A stretch of DNA of 19,260 nucleotides from CAYYWP01 sp964475125 (GTDB taxonomy: Bacteria > Desulfobacterota > Binatia > HRBIN30 > CADEER01), in contig CAYYWP010000079.1 of assembly GCA_964475125.1 (NCBI GenBank), positions 1 through 19,260 of the forward strand, read 5' to 3'. The position numbers and the translations under genes are program-made. Each line of letters opens with the position of its first letter. Within the stretch, counting starts at the first letter, position 1. Below the pieces are notes generated by a model, which worked only from the letters and a program-made list of their open reading frames with translations, searched no databases and had not been told where the DNA came from. This document shows positions 1 to 6,830 of this stretch, in pieces.

Positions 1-336
1 GACGCGCGCCACCAGCTCGCGCGGGCTGAACGGCTTGGTGACGTAGTCGTCGGCCCCGAGCTCCAAGCCGAGGATGCGGTCGAGCTCCTCGTCGCGGCTG
101 GACAGAAAGAGAATCGGCACCTGGCCGCGTTCGCGCAGGGCGCGGCAGACGTCGATGCCGTCGCGTTCCGGCATGACGATGTCGAGCACGACGGCATCGA
201 CCGGCTCTTCGGCGAAGCGCTGCAGCGCCGCCTGACCATCGGCGGCCTCGACGACCCGATGCCCGGCGCGCTCCAAGGCGAAGCGGACGACGTCGCGGAT
301 GTGCCCGTCGTCGTCCGCCACCAGGATCACCGCCAT
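1..336 (-). CDS. Response regulator receiver domain, OmpR-like (partial, 3' end outside window)
   Basis: This is the N-terminal 112 residues of a two-component response regulator; the gene runs off the left edge. Receiver-domain landmarks are all present: the acidic pocket at D8-D9, the phospho-acceptor D52 in VVLDIVMP, the switch Ser near residue 79-80 (FLSS) and the conserved Lys101 in YVTKPFSPRELVARV. That last motif is typical of OmpR/PhoB regulators, so a winged-helix output domain is expected beyond the edge but cannot be seen. The ATG at 336 starts the protein with MAVILVADDDG, the usual beta-1 strand. It lies 46 bp downstream of the creD stop on the same strand, so the two are probably co-transcribed. 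A partner kinase is not visible. Confidence 0.9.
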   Translation of the reverse strand, partial: MAVILVADDDGHIRDVVRFALERAGHRVVEAADGQAALQRFAEEPVDAVVLDIVMPERDGIDVCRALRERGQVPILFLSSRDEELDRILGLELGADDYVTKPFSPRELVARV

Positions 337-382
337 GTCGCCGACGCCCCGTGCGCACCGATGACCCGTCTGCCGCCACCCG

Positions 383-1777
383 TCAAGCCGGCGCGCTCGG
401 CGCCGCCTCGCTCGCCTCGCCCGGGGCGGGGGCGTTGCGCAGGGCGTACCAGTCGACCTGCCGGGTCAGCCGCATGGTCACCGCCAGCGCGATGAACACC
501 CCGAGCGAGCCGAACAGGAGGGCGTAGTCTTCGTTGGTGAGCAACACGTACAGGTAGGTGTAGAGGGCGCCGACCGTGACCGCCGCCGCCGCGGCACGCC
601 GCCATCCCTCCAGGATTGCGGCGGTATAGGCGCCGATCAGGCCGACCACGGCGACGCTGGCGAGCAGATAGGCGGCGGCGAAGCCGAGGTGCTCGGAGAG
701 CGACAGCTCGAGCAAGTAGAAGGTGCACAAGGCCCCGCCGATCAGCAGGTACTGGATCGGATGCACGCGCACGCGCGCCAGCACCTCGATGAGCCAGATC
801 AGGCCGAAGGTCATCAGGACGAACAGCCGCGCGTACTTGACGCTGCGTTCCGCCATGCGATGGGCATCGACCGGGGTGACGAAGTCGACCCCGAACACGG
901 CGGCCTCGAGCTTGGGGGTCATGTCGCCCGATTCGGACGTCCAGGCCGGCTGCTGGTTGCGGGCCAGCGCGGGAATCTTCCAGGTGGCGCGAAAGCCGTC
1001 GGCGCCGACGCTGCGCTGCACCGGCAGCCAACCGCGTTGAAAGCTCGGGCTCGGCCAGTTCGAATCGACGCTGACGCTGGTCTCCTGCCCGGCGGGGGTG
1101 AAATACAGGCCCCCGCTGCCGTTGACGGTCAGCGCGAAACTGAAGCGCGGGTGGGCGGCGAGAAACGGGCGCGGGACCGGTGCGTGGATGCCCCCCGCGA
1201 CCGGAAAGGCGTCGGCGCCCGGCTGGAACTCCGCGGCCTCGCCGTTCCACGTCAGACTCGCGCCGCGTTGGATGGCGCGGGCGTCGGCGACCCCGATCGC
1301 CAGAACGCTGCGGTGCCACTCCACCAGCGCCGGATCGATGCGCAACTCGGCGAGGTCGGGCGCCTCGAACCCACCGCTCACCTCCAGCGCGACGCGATAG
1401 ACCGGCACGGTGAAGATGCCGCGCCAGCGCTCTTCGCTGTCGACCCGCGCCTGCAGGCGCAGCTCGCGCGGCAGCACGGTCAGGGTGTGGCGCTCGCTCC
1501 TCGGCACCGGGCGCCCCTTCACATCGCGCTCCGTCCAGCGGTGCTCGTAGGGCACGAGCAGGGCCGGCCCGACGAAGGTCTGCGCCTTGCCCCACAAGCT
1601 TGACACCTCTGCCACCGCGTCGTTACGGCGCTGCATGCGCTCGCCGATCAGGTCGCTGATCCAGCCGATCGGGATGAGCGAGAACAACATCAGCACCCAC
1701 AGCACGACCAGGCGCAGCAGCGGTGAGCGGCGCAGGTGGAGGGTGAGACTGTCGAGAGCGGATCGATCGTTGGCCAT
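383..1777 (-). CDS. creD: CreD family inner-membrane protein
   Basis: A 464-residue inner-membrane protein of the CreD family (cell envelope integrity/inner membrane protein CreD). It has one N-terminal membrane helix (about residues 20-42), a large extracytoplasmic beta-rich region (about 60-310) and a C-terminal block of about five closely packed helices (about 330-450). The end carries the family hallmark of a LLTNEDYALLFGSLG segment followed by a TRQVDWY motif. The open frame extends far upstream, but ATG 1777 is chosen because AGGAGG sits at the right distance and the protein then begins just before the first helix. In enterobacteria creD belongs to the creABCD regulon under CreBC and is linked to beta-lactam and envelope stress; the biochemical role is unknown. 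Here it precedes a response regulator gene. Confidence 0.9.
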   Translation of the reverse strand: MANDRSALDSLTLHLRRSPLLRLVVLWVLMLFSLIPIGWISDLIGERMQRRNDAVAEVSSLWGKAQTFVGPALLVPYEHRWTERDVKGRPVPRSERHTLTVLPRELRLQARVDSEERWRGIFTVPVYRVALEVSGGFEAPDLAELRIDPALVEWHRSVLAIGVADARAIQRGASLTWNGEAAEFQPGADAFPVAGGIHAPVPRPFLAAHPRFSFALTVNGSGGLYFTPAGQETSVSVDSNWPSPSFQRGWLPVQRSVGADGFRATWKIPALARNQQPAWTSESGDMTPKLEAAVFGVDFVTPVDAHRMAERSVKYARLFVLMTFGLIWLIEVLARVRVHPIQYLLIGGALCTFYLLELSLSEHLGFAAAYLLASVAVVGLIGAYTAAILEGWRRAAAAAVTVGALYTYLYVLLTNEDYALLFGSLGVFIALAVTMRLTRQVDWYALRNAPAPGEASEAAPSAPA

Positions 1778-1881
1778 GAAGCTTCCTCCTTTTCCCGAGC
1801 CTCGCACGCCGCCGTGCCGCCCTGATGCGCGGGCCGTGACGGTTTGCCGGCGAGCGGGTGGCAAACTCGTGCAAGCCGCCG

Positions 1882-1887
1882 TATAGA
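1882..1887 (+). promoter_or_regulatory. Possible -10 element for the LLM oxidoreductase gene
   Basis: TATAGA stands out in a GC-rich leader. A weak -35-like GTGGCA (1858-1863) lies 18 bp upstream. The inferred transcription start falls near the palindrome at 1891-1911. This is inference from consensus only. Confidence 0.35.
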
Positions 1888-1890
1888 GCG

Positions 1891-1911
1891 GCCGGCTGGA
1901 CACCAGCCGGC
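1891..1911. promoter_or_regulatory. 9-bp perfect inverted repeat, possible operator
   Basis: GCCGGCTGG and CCAGCCGGC are perfect inverted repeats separated by three bases (ACA). The repeat starts just after the possible -10 and ends about 30 bp before the LLM start codon. It could be a repressor operator over the start site or a hairpin in the 5' leader. No regulator gene in the window is obviously linked to it. Confidence 0.4.
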
Positions 1912-1943
1912 GGGGTTGGTCTCGACCAAAGGAGAGGTGCCCC

Positions 1944-3029
1944 ATGGACATCGGCATGTTCGTCGTCCCGTTTCGGCTGCCCGAGACCACCGCCGCGGAT
2001 GGGCTCGATTGGGATCTGCAGAGCGTGCGCTGGGCCGAGCAGTACGGCTTCAGCGAGGTGTGGTTCGCCGAGCACTTCACCCTCGGGTGGGAGAACTCCT
2101 GCTCGCCCGAGCTGATGATCGCCGCCGCGGCCCAGGTCACCACGCGCATCAAGCTCGGCGCCGCGGCCAATCTGCTCCCCTACCACAACCCGATCGCGCT
2201 GGCGCACCGCTTGATGATGCTCGACCACATGACCCGCGGCCGCTTCATCGCCGGCTTCGGCGCCGGCGCCTACGAGAGCGATGCGCAGCTCTTCGGTCTC
2301 GGCGACCGCGACCGCCGCGACATGATGCGGGAAGGGCTCGACATCGTGCTGGCGATCTGGAACGCCGAGCGGCCGTTCCGCCTCGAGGGTAAGTACTGGA
2401 CGGTCGACTACCCGGCGTACGACGCGCTCAATCGGGGACCGAACTGGAAGCCGTTCCAGCGCCCGCATCCGCGCATCGCCATCGCCGGCGTCAGCCCCGG
2501 ATCGCCGACGCTGAAAGAGGCCGGCCGGCGCGGTTGCATCCCGCTCAGCTTCAACGTCGCCGCCAGCTACCTGGCCGGACACTGGGAGCAGTACGCCGCC
2601 GGCGCGCACGCCGGCGGCCACGCGGCGGACCGGCGCGAATGGCGCGTGGCGCGCGAGGCCTTCGTCGCCGACACCGACGAGGAGGCGCTGCGCCTCGCCG
2701 TCGGCCCCGGCGCACCCTTGGCTCGCGCCTACGACGAATGGGTCCTGCCCGTGTATCGCAAGTTCGGGCTGTTGCCGGTCATGGCCCCCGGCGTGCCGGA
2801 GGATGAGATCAACGCCGCGTACCTGGCGCGGCACTACTGGCTGATCGGCTCGCCCGACACCGTAGCCCGGCGCCTCACCGAGCATTACCAGGCGGCGGGC
2901 GGCTTCGGCGTGCTGCTGGTGATGGGATTCGACTACCTGAATCAGCCCGCCGCCTTCCGGCGCAGCCTCGAGCTGCTGTCCACCGAGGTGGCGCCGCGGA
3001 TCAAGGCCCTCGCCGCGAAGCCGAGCTAG
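1944..3029 (+). CDS. LLM class flavin-dependent oxidoreductase (luciferase-like)
   Basis: A 361-residue protein of the bacterial luciferase-like monooxygenase family, a TIM-barrel enzyme that uses reduced flavin (FMNH2 or F420H2) and usually O2. Evidence: the N-terminal strand MDIGMFVVPF, the YGFSEVWFAEHF motif of luciferase alpha-like proteins, ANLLPYHNPIALAHRLMMLDHMT (split here: ANLLPYHNP, then ALAHRLMMLDHMT), the RGRFIAGFGAG strand, and a C-terminal YWLIGSPDTVARRL segment. Length suits the family. The start is supported by AAAGGAGAGG about 8 bp upstream. It is monocistronic as far as can be seen, diverging from creD and converging on the HpaB-like gene. Substrate is unknown; relatives act on alkanals, terpenes or alkanesulfonates. 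A separate flavin reductase is not in the window. Confidence 0.9.
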   Translation: MDIGMFVVPFRLPETTAADGLDWDLQSVRWAEQYGFSEVWFAEHFTLGWENSCSPELMIAAAAQVTTRIKLGAAANLLPYHNPIALAHRLMMLDHMTRGRFIAGFGAGAYESDAQLFGLGDRDRRDMMREGLDIVLAIWNAERPFRLEGKYWTVDYPAYDALNRGPNWKPFQRPHPRIAIAGVSPGSPTLKEAGRRGCIPLSFNVAASYLAGHWEQYAAGAHAGGHAADRREWRVAREAFVADTDEEALRLAVGPGAPLARAYDEWVLPVYRKFGLLPVMAPGVPEDEINAAYLARHYWLIGSPDTVARRLTEHYQAAGGFGVLLVMGFDYLNQPAAFRRSLELLSTEVAPRIKALAAKPS

Positions 3030-3035
3030 CCGGGA

Positions 3036-3193
3036 TCACGAGGGGACGTTGGGCCGAGTGGGCCGGGTAGAACGTCACGAGGGGACGTTGGGCCGAGTGA
3101 GCCGAGCAACGTCCCGTTCCACCCGGCCCATTCGGCCCAACGTCCCCTCGTGACACCCTTTCTAGCCGGCCCACTCGGCCCAACGTCCCCTTT
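3036..3193. repeat. Four copies of palindromic repeat family A (two forward, two reverse)
   Basis: The core GGGACGTTGGGCCGAGTG occurs forward at about 3036-3067 and 3075-3104 and in reverse complement at 3121-3153 and 3166-3193. Inner and outer copies can pair, so the 199-bp space between the convergent LLM and HpaB-like genes is almost entirely one nested inverted repeat. A further inverted pair lies at 13577-13658. The layout is REP/BIME-like and could act as a two-way terminator or mRNA 3'-end stabiliser. No transposase is nearby. Confidence 0.85.
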
Positions 3194-3228
3194 CCCTCGC
3201 CTTCCCCTCGCCGCACGTCTCGCAGCCT

Positions 3229-4701
3229 TCACTGGCTCGACCGCGGCGGGGTTTCTTGCGCGCGCTGCAGGGTGCGCAGGACCAGGTCCTTGCAGCGCTC
3301 GAGGCCGTACTCGCGGTGCATGGTGAGCGCTTGCGCGGCCAGCGATCCCTCGCCGTGCAGGGTGACGACGTAGTTGTAGCCGCCGAAATCGCTGGCGGTG
3401 AGATCGCGGATCAGGGCGTAGAGCTGCAGGCGCTGCAGGGTCGGCACGTCGGCCCGCCCGGCGAGGTACTTCTCGATGTAGGGCCCGATTTCCGGGTGGT
3501 CCCAGTCGGCGGCGCTCGGCATGGTGATCGTCAGCCCGCCGGCGATGTCCTGCACCAGGCGGCACATGTCGTGAAAACGGGTGGCGAAGTGCGCCTTGCC
3601 GATGTTGGTGTAGACCGGATTGGGCAGGACGATGCCCGTCAACGGGTCGGCCTCGCCCTCCAGCGCCGCGACGCGGCTGCAGGCGCGGATCATCTCGGTG
3701 TACTGGATCAGCTGCGTGATCTTCTCGCGCACGTGCGCCGCGCCGTCGATGCCGCTGTACTCGGCGGCGAGTTGGGCGGCGCCGATCAGCAGGTCGCCGA
3801 TCGGCGGCTTGTAGGATACCGCGGTGAAGCGGTGGATGCCGGCGAAGGTGTTGGCCAGCAGGCCGGCGTACTGCCACTCACCGGCCAGGAAGACGCGCTC
3901 CCAGGGCACGAAGACGTCGTCGAAGACGGTGAGCGACTCGGTCTCGATGTTGAAGCGGCTGACCGGATAGTCGCGCGGATCCTGCTCGATCGAGCCGGTC
4001 GAACGGCAGATCATGATCAGGCCCGGCGTGGCCGGCGGGATGGCGAAGGCGACGGCGTAGTCGGCCTCGGCGGCGCTCATGGCGCGGGTCGGCAGGACGA
4101 TGATCTCGTTGCTCGCCGGGCTGGCGGTCGTATGCGCCTTCGCTCCGCGCACGACGATGCCATCGGCGCGCCGCTCGACGATGCGCAGGTAGAGATCGGG
4201 ATCGGCCTGCTCGTGCGGCCGCAGGCTGCGGTTCCCCTTCGCATCCGTCTGCGCCAGGGCCATGCTCAGATCGAGCTCGCGACAGCGCGAGAGGAACTGC
4301 GCCACGCGCGCGCCGTAGTCGGTGCGCAGCGCGCGATCGACGTGCGCGGAGACGACGGTGAGCGCCATGAGCGCATCCGTCCCCACCGCCTTGGTCAGGT
4401 TGAGCGTGCTGTGGTCCTGGCGCGTATGCTCTTCGATCAGCCGCCCGCGCAGCGCGAGCTCCTGCGGCGTCTTCGGCTGCATGAAGTAGCGGCTGACCGC
4501 CTCGCCGCTCTGCGGCGAGGGCATGGTGAAGAGCTCCGCCAGCACGGGGCGAGCGGCCAGATCATACACGCCGGCGGAATGGCGCGCGGTGATCTGCATC
4601 ACCGGATCGGTGGTCACATCGGAGACTCGCCGCCCCTGCACGTAGACCGCCCGGTCGTCGCGCAGGCTGCTCAGGTACTCTTCAACTGTGCGTAGCGCCA
4701 T
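3229..4701 (-). CDS. HpaB/4-hydroxybutyryl-CoA dehydratase superfamily protein, probable flavin-dependent hydroxylase
   Basis: A 490-residue member of the family that holds 4-hydroxyphenylacetate 3-monooxygenase (HpaB) and 4-hydroxybutyryl-CoA dehydratase (4-HBD). Recognisable segments are QADPDLYLRIVERRADG and VVRGAKAHTT (about 166-192), FDDVFVPWERVFLAGEW (260-276), GDLLIGAAQLAAEY (302-315) and a C-terminal DIAGGLTITMPSAADWDHPE block (385-404). ATG 4701 is preceded by AAGGAG. Compared with my memory of 4-HBD, the cysteines that hold the [4Fe-4S] cluster appear replaced (N101, A105, Y297), while His290 is kept. A flavin-only hydroxylase acting on an aromatic or acyl substrate is therefore more likely than a dehydratase. 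It would need an HpaC-type reductase, which is not nearby. It is divergent from the sulfite-dehydrogenase-like pair. Confidence 0.85.
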   Translation of the reverse strand: MALRTVEEYLSSLRDDRAVYVQGRRVSDVTTDPVMQITARHSAGVYDLAARPVLAELFTMPSPQSGEAVSRYFMQPKTPQELALRGRLIEEHTRQDHSTLNLTKAVGTDALMALTVVSAHVDRALRTDYGARVAQFLSRCRELDLSMALAQTDAKGNRSLRPHEQADPDLYLRIVERRADGIVVRGAKAHTTASPASNEIIVLPTRAMSAAEADYAVAFAIPPATPGLIMICRSTGSIEQDPRDYPVSRFNIETESLTVFDDVFVPWERVFLAGEWQYAGLLANTFAGIHRFTAVSYKPPIGDLLIGAAQLAAEYSGIDGAAHVREKITQLIQYTEMIRACSRVAALEGEADPLTGIVLPNPVYTNIGKAHFATRFHDMCRLVQDIAGGLTITMPSAADWDHPEIGPYIEKYLAGRADVPTLQRLQLYALIRDLTASDFGGYNYVVTLHGEGSLAAQALTMHREYGLERCKDLVLRTLQRAQETPPRSSQ

Positions 4702-4857
4702 GGCATATCTCCTTCGAGCTGGCTGCAGCCTACCAGAGCCTCCCGGCGCAAGAGTAGGTTGCGCGCAGCCGGCACGAGAGCGACGACGGATCCGATCGAA
4801 GGCGGCGCGCCGCACTCGATGGCATCCGTGACGGTGATGCTCGGGGGGAACGGGTCG

Positions 4858-6018
4858 ATGGCGTGGACAGGAGATGGAGAGACACTGAGCCGGAGGAATT
4901 TCCTCGCACTCACCGCGGCGCTGGTGATGGCGCCCCGGGCCACCGTTGCGCGCGCGGCGCAGGTGCCCGAAGCGCAGCAGCGCATGTTGCAGATGAACGG
5001 GTTTCCGATCAATGCCGAAACTCCGCTCGACGCCCTGACCACGTATCTGACGCCCAACGACCTCTTCTTCGTCCGCCACCACTTCAACCCGACGCTACCG
5101 GATCCACACACCTGGCGGCTGCGCATCGACGGCGAGGTGGCGCGGCCGGGCGAGCTCAGCCTGGCCGAGCTGCAAGCGCTGCCGCGCACCACCGTCACCT
5201 GCGTGCTGCAGTGCGCGGGCAACGGGCGCGGCCTCTTCGATCCCGCCGTGCCGGGCCTGCAGTGGCGCTACGGCGCGGTCGGCAACGCGCGCTGGACGGG
5301 GGTGCGCCTGCGCCACCTCCTGGAGCGGGCCGGGCCGAAGGCCGGGGCGCGATACCTGCACACCTTCGGCACCGATCTGCCACCCGAAAAGGTGCCGCCC
5401 TTCTATCGCAGCCTGGAGATGGAGAAGGCCCTGGCCAGCGCCATCGTCGCCTACGAGATGAACGGCGAGCCGCTGCCCGAGCTGCACGGCGCTCCGGCGC
5501 GGCTGGTCATTCCCGGTTGGGCGGGCAACCACTGGATCAAGTGGCTCGGCCGGCTGAGCGTCCAGCGCCAGCCGCAGGCCGGCTTCTATATGGATGTCGG
5601 CTACAAGTTCCCGATCAAGCCGGGAGCGCCGGGGGTGACGTTCGCGCCCGAAGAGATGCGCACGGTCACCGACCTCAACGTCAAGTCATGCATCACCACG
5701 GCGCCCGAGCGCGCGACTGTCGGGGCGAGCGCGACGCTGCGCGGCTTCGCCTTCTCCGGTGCGCCCGACATCGCGCGCGTCGAGCTCAGCGACGACGGCG
5801 GGGCGCGCTGGCGTCGGGCGACGCTCGAGGCGCAGCACGATCCGTACGCGTGGCGCCTCTGGTCGTTCCGCTGGCAACCACGCGTTCCCGGCAAGACCCG
5901 AGTCTGGGTGCGCGCCGTCGACAGCCACGGCGCCACGCAGCCCCGCGAGGCGGTGTGGAATCAGAGCGGCTACCTGCACAACGGCTGGCATTCCGTCGAG
6001 GTCGAGGTGAGCGCATGA
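4858..6018 (+). CDS. Sulfite oxidase-family molybdopterin oxidoreductase, Tat-exported
   Basis: A 386-residue molybdenum-cofactor enzyme resembling bacterial sulfite dehydrogenase SorA. It starts with a Tat signal (SRRNFLAL at 11-18, cleavage probably after the ARAA at 31-34). The Moco domain follows, with the molybdenum-ligand Cys119 in VLQCAGNGRG, YLHTFGTDLP, and RLVIPGWAGNHWIKWLGRL (215-233). A C-terminal Ig-like dimerisation domain (about 265-386) carries the SDDGGARWRRA motif. The open frame begins at 4759; ATG 4858 is preferred because a GGGGGGAA stretch precedes it and it gives a normal Tat n-region. The stop overlaps the start of the cytochrome gene, as in sorAB, so electrons probably pass from Mo to heme c in the periplasm. 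Sulfite is the most likely substrate, but other substrates are known in this family. Confidence 0.88.
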   Translation: MAWTGDGETLSRRNFLALTAALVMAPRATVARAAQVPEAQQRMLQMNGFPINAETPLDALTTYLTPNDLFFVRHHFNPTLPDPHTWRLRIDGEVARPGELSLAELQALPRTTVTCVLQCAGNGRGLFDPAVPGLQWRYGAVGNARWTGVRLRHLLERAGPKAGARYLHTFGTDLPPEKVPPFYRSLEMEKALASAIVAYEMNGEPLPELHGAPARLVIPGWAGNHWIKWLGRLSVQRQPQAGFYMDVGYKFPIKPGAPGVTFAPEEMRTVTDLNVKSCITTAPERATVGASATLRGFAFSGAPDIARVELSDDGGARWRRATLEAQHDPYAWRLWSFRWQPRVPGKTRVWVRAVDSHGATQPREAVWNQSGYLHNGWHSVEVEVSA

Positions 6019-6509
6019 AGACCAGGCCGGCTGTCGCCCAAAGAAGGTTGTTCGGGTGTTGCGTTGTTCGGTTGTTCGACCCCCGCCGCCCCGCTCTCGT
6101 CGTATCAACCGCGCTGCTCGCGTCGGCGGTCTGCTGGGGACAGGGCGCGGTGCCACAGCCTGGCTCACCCGCGAACCCGAGCGGGGCGGCGCCGATGAGC
6201 CCCTCCGGCGCGAACGCCTTCGACTCCAACCTGCCCATCCTCGGCACGACTTTCGCGCCGCTCCCCGCCGGAGCGGGCAAGCAGGTCGCCGACCTCAGCT
6301 GCCCGCAATGTCACTCGTCGGACCTCATCCGCCAACAACGCCTGCAGGCGAAGCAGTGGACCGCCGTGGTGGACAAGATGATCCGCTGGGGCGCCCAGGT
6401 GCCCGAGGAGCACAAGGCGGAGCTGATCGAGTACCTCGCCAGCGAATTCGGCCCCACCAACGATCGCTTCGCTCCCATCGTCACGCGCCCGGTCGGGGCT
6501 GGGCGATGA
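6015..6509 (+). CDS. c-type cytochrome subunit, probable electron acceptor of the molybdoenzyme
   Basis: A 164-residue exported protein with a single heme c site, C96-P-Q-C99-H100, and a likely distal ligand Met122 in KMIRWGA. This compact arrangement resembles SorB-type subunits of sulfite dehydrogenase. The start ATG overlaps the upstream stop (ATGA), so the two genes are translationally coupled. The N-terminus is unusual: positively charged and Cys-containing (residues 1-25), partly encoded by imperfect GTTGTTCGG repeats, then a hydrophobic stretch (27-45) that serves as signal peptide or anchor, then a Pro/Ser/Gly-rich linker (45-70). The hydrophobic and heme segments are convincing; the exact N-terminus is less so. 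Confidence 0.85.
   Translation: MKTRPAVAQRRLFGCCVVRLFDPRRPALVVSTALLASAVCWGQGAVPQPGSPANPSGAAPMSPSGANAFDSNLPILGTTFAPLPAGAGKQVADLSCPQCHSSDLIRQQRLQAKQWTAVVDKMIRWGAQVPEEHKAELIEYLASEFGPTNDRFAPIVTRPVGAGR
6047..6079 (+). repeat. Imperfect GTTGTTCGG repeats inside the cytochrome signal region
   Basis: GTTGTTCGG occurs at 6047-6055 and 6063-6071, and GTTGTTCGA at 6071-6079. They code for residues about 12-22 of the cytochrome and their T-rich composition differs from neighbouring codons, suggesting local repeat growth or an inserted repeat. Confidence 0.55.
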
Positions 6510-6570
6510 CGGCGTTGGGCAGCCGGTTGAGGAACGCGTTTTCGACCGACGGGTGGCCCTAAGCCGAGAC

Positions 6571-6714
6571 TCCTTGAAACCACGAAGGCCACGAAGGGGG
6601 CGAATTCCAAGCGTCTCTCGGCCGGGCGAGGAAGGGCGAGAACCTCACCACTCCAAACGCCACTGCTGTGCGCCGTGATCTTCGCCGGCTTGGTGTTCTT
6701 CGTGGTTTCAAGGA
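6571..6714. repeat. Palindromic repeat family B, first inverted pair
   Basis: TCCTTGAAACCACGAAG (6571-6587) is repeated perfectly in reverse complement at 6698-6714, with about 110 bp between. Inside the left arm a second half-unit, CCACGAAGG, follows. The motif CCACGAAG-n-CACGAAG recurs at 9321-9416. The pair fills the 321-bp gap between the cytochrome and the GH8 gene; the remaining stretch (6715-6830) holds no gene, only an AT-richer patch with a T run near 6774-6780 just upstream of the GH8 gene. Confidence 0.75.
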
Positions 6715-6830
6715 ATTTCGGATTGGAGCTTAACCTGCCCGCTCCCCCCGCCATCCTGCTTATGCGCCGGAGAAGTTTTTTTGCTGACTTTTGGCTGGAA
6801 ATACTCCGACGGGCTCAGTACGGTGCGCAG

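Noticed and set aside
689..1603. Long plus-strand open frame (about 300 codons) opposite creD
   Set aside because: It is antisense to a confidently recognised gene and its translation is Arg/Gly/Ala-rich without motifs, as expected for a shadow in GC-rich DNA.
1623..2885. Minus-strand open frame of 420 codons
   Set aside because: It is antisense to the LLM oxidoreductase and crosses the creD start; no recognisable motif.
3036..3193. CRISPR array
   Set aside because: The repeats are inverted pairs with very short, irregular spacers, not direct repeats with uniform spacers; no cas gene is present.
3256..4695. Plus-strand open frame of 479 codons
   Set aside because: Antisense shadow of the HpaB-like gene; composition is low in hydrophobic structure and rich in Arg, Gly and Asp.
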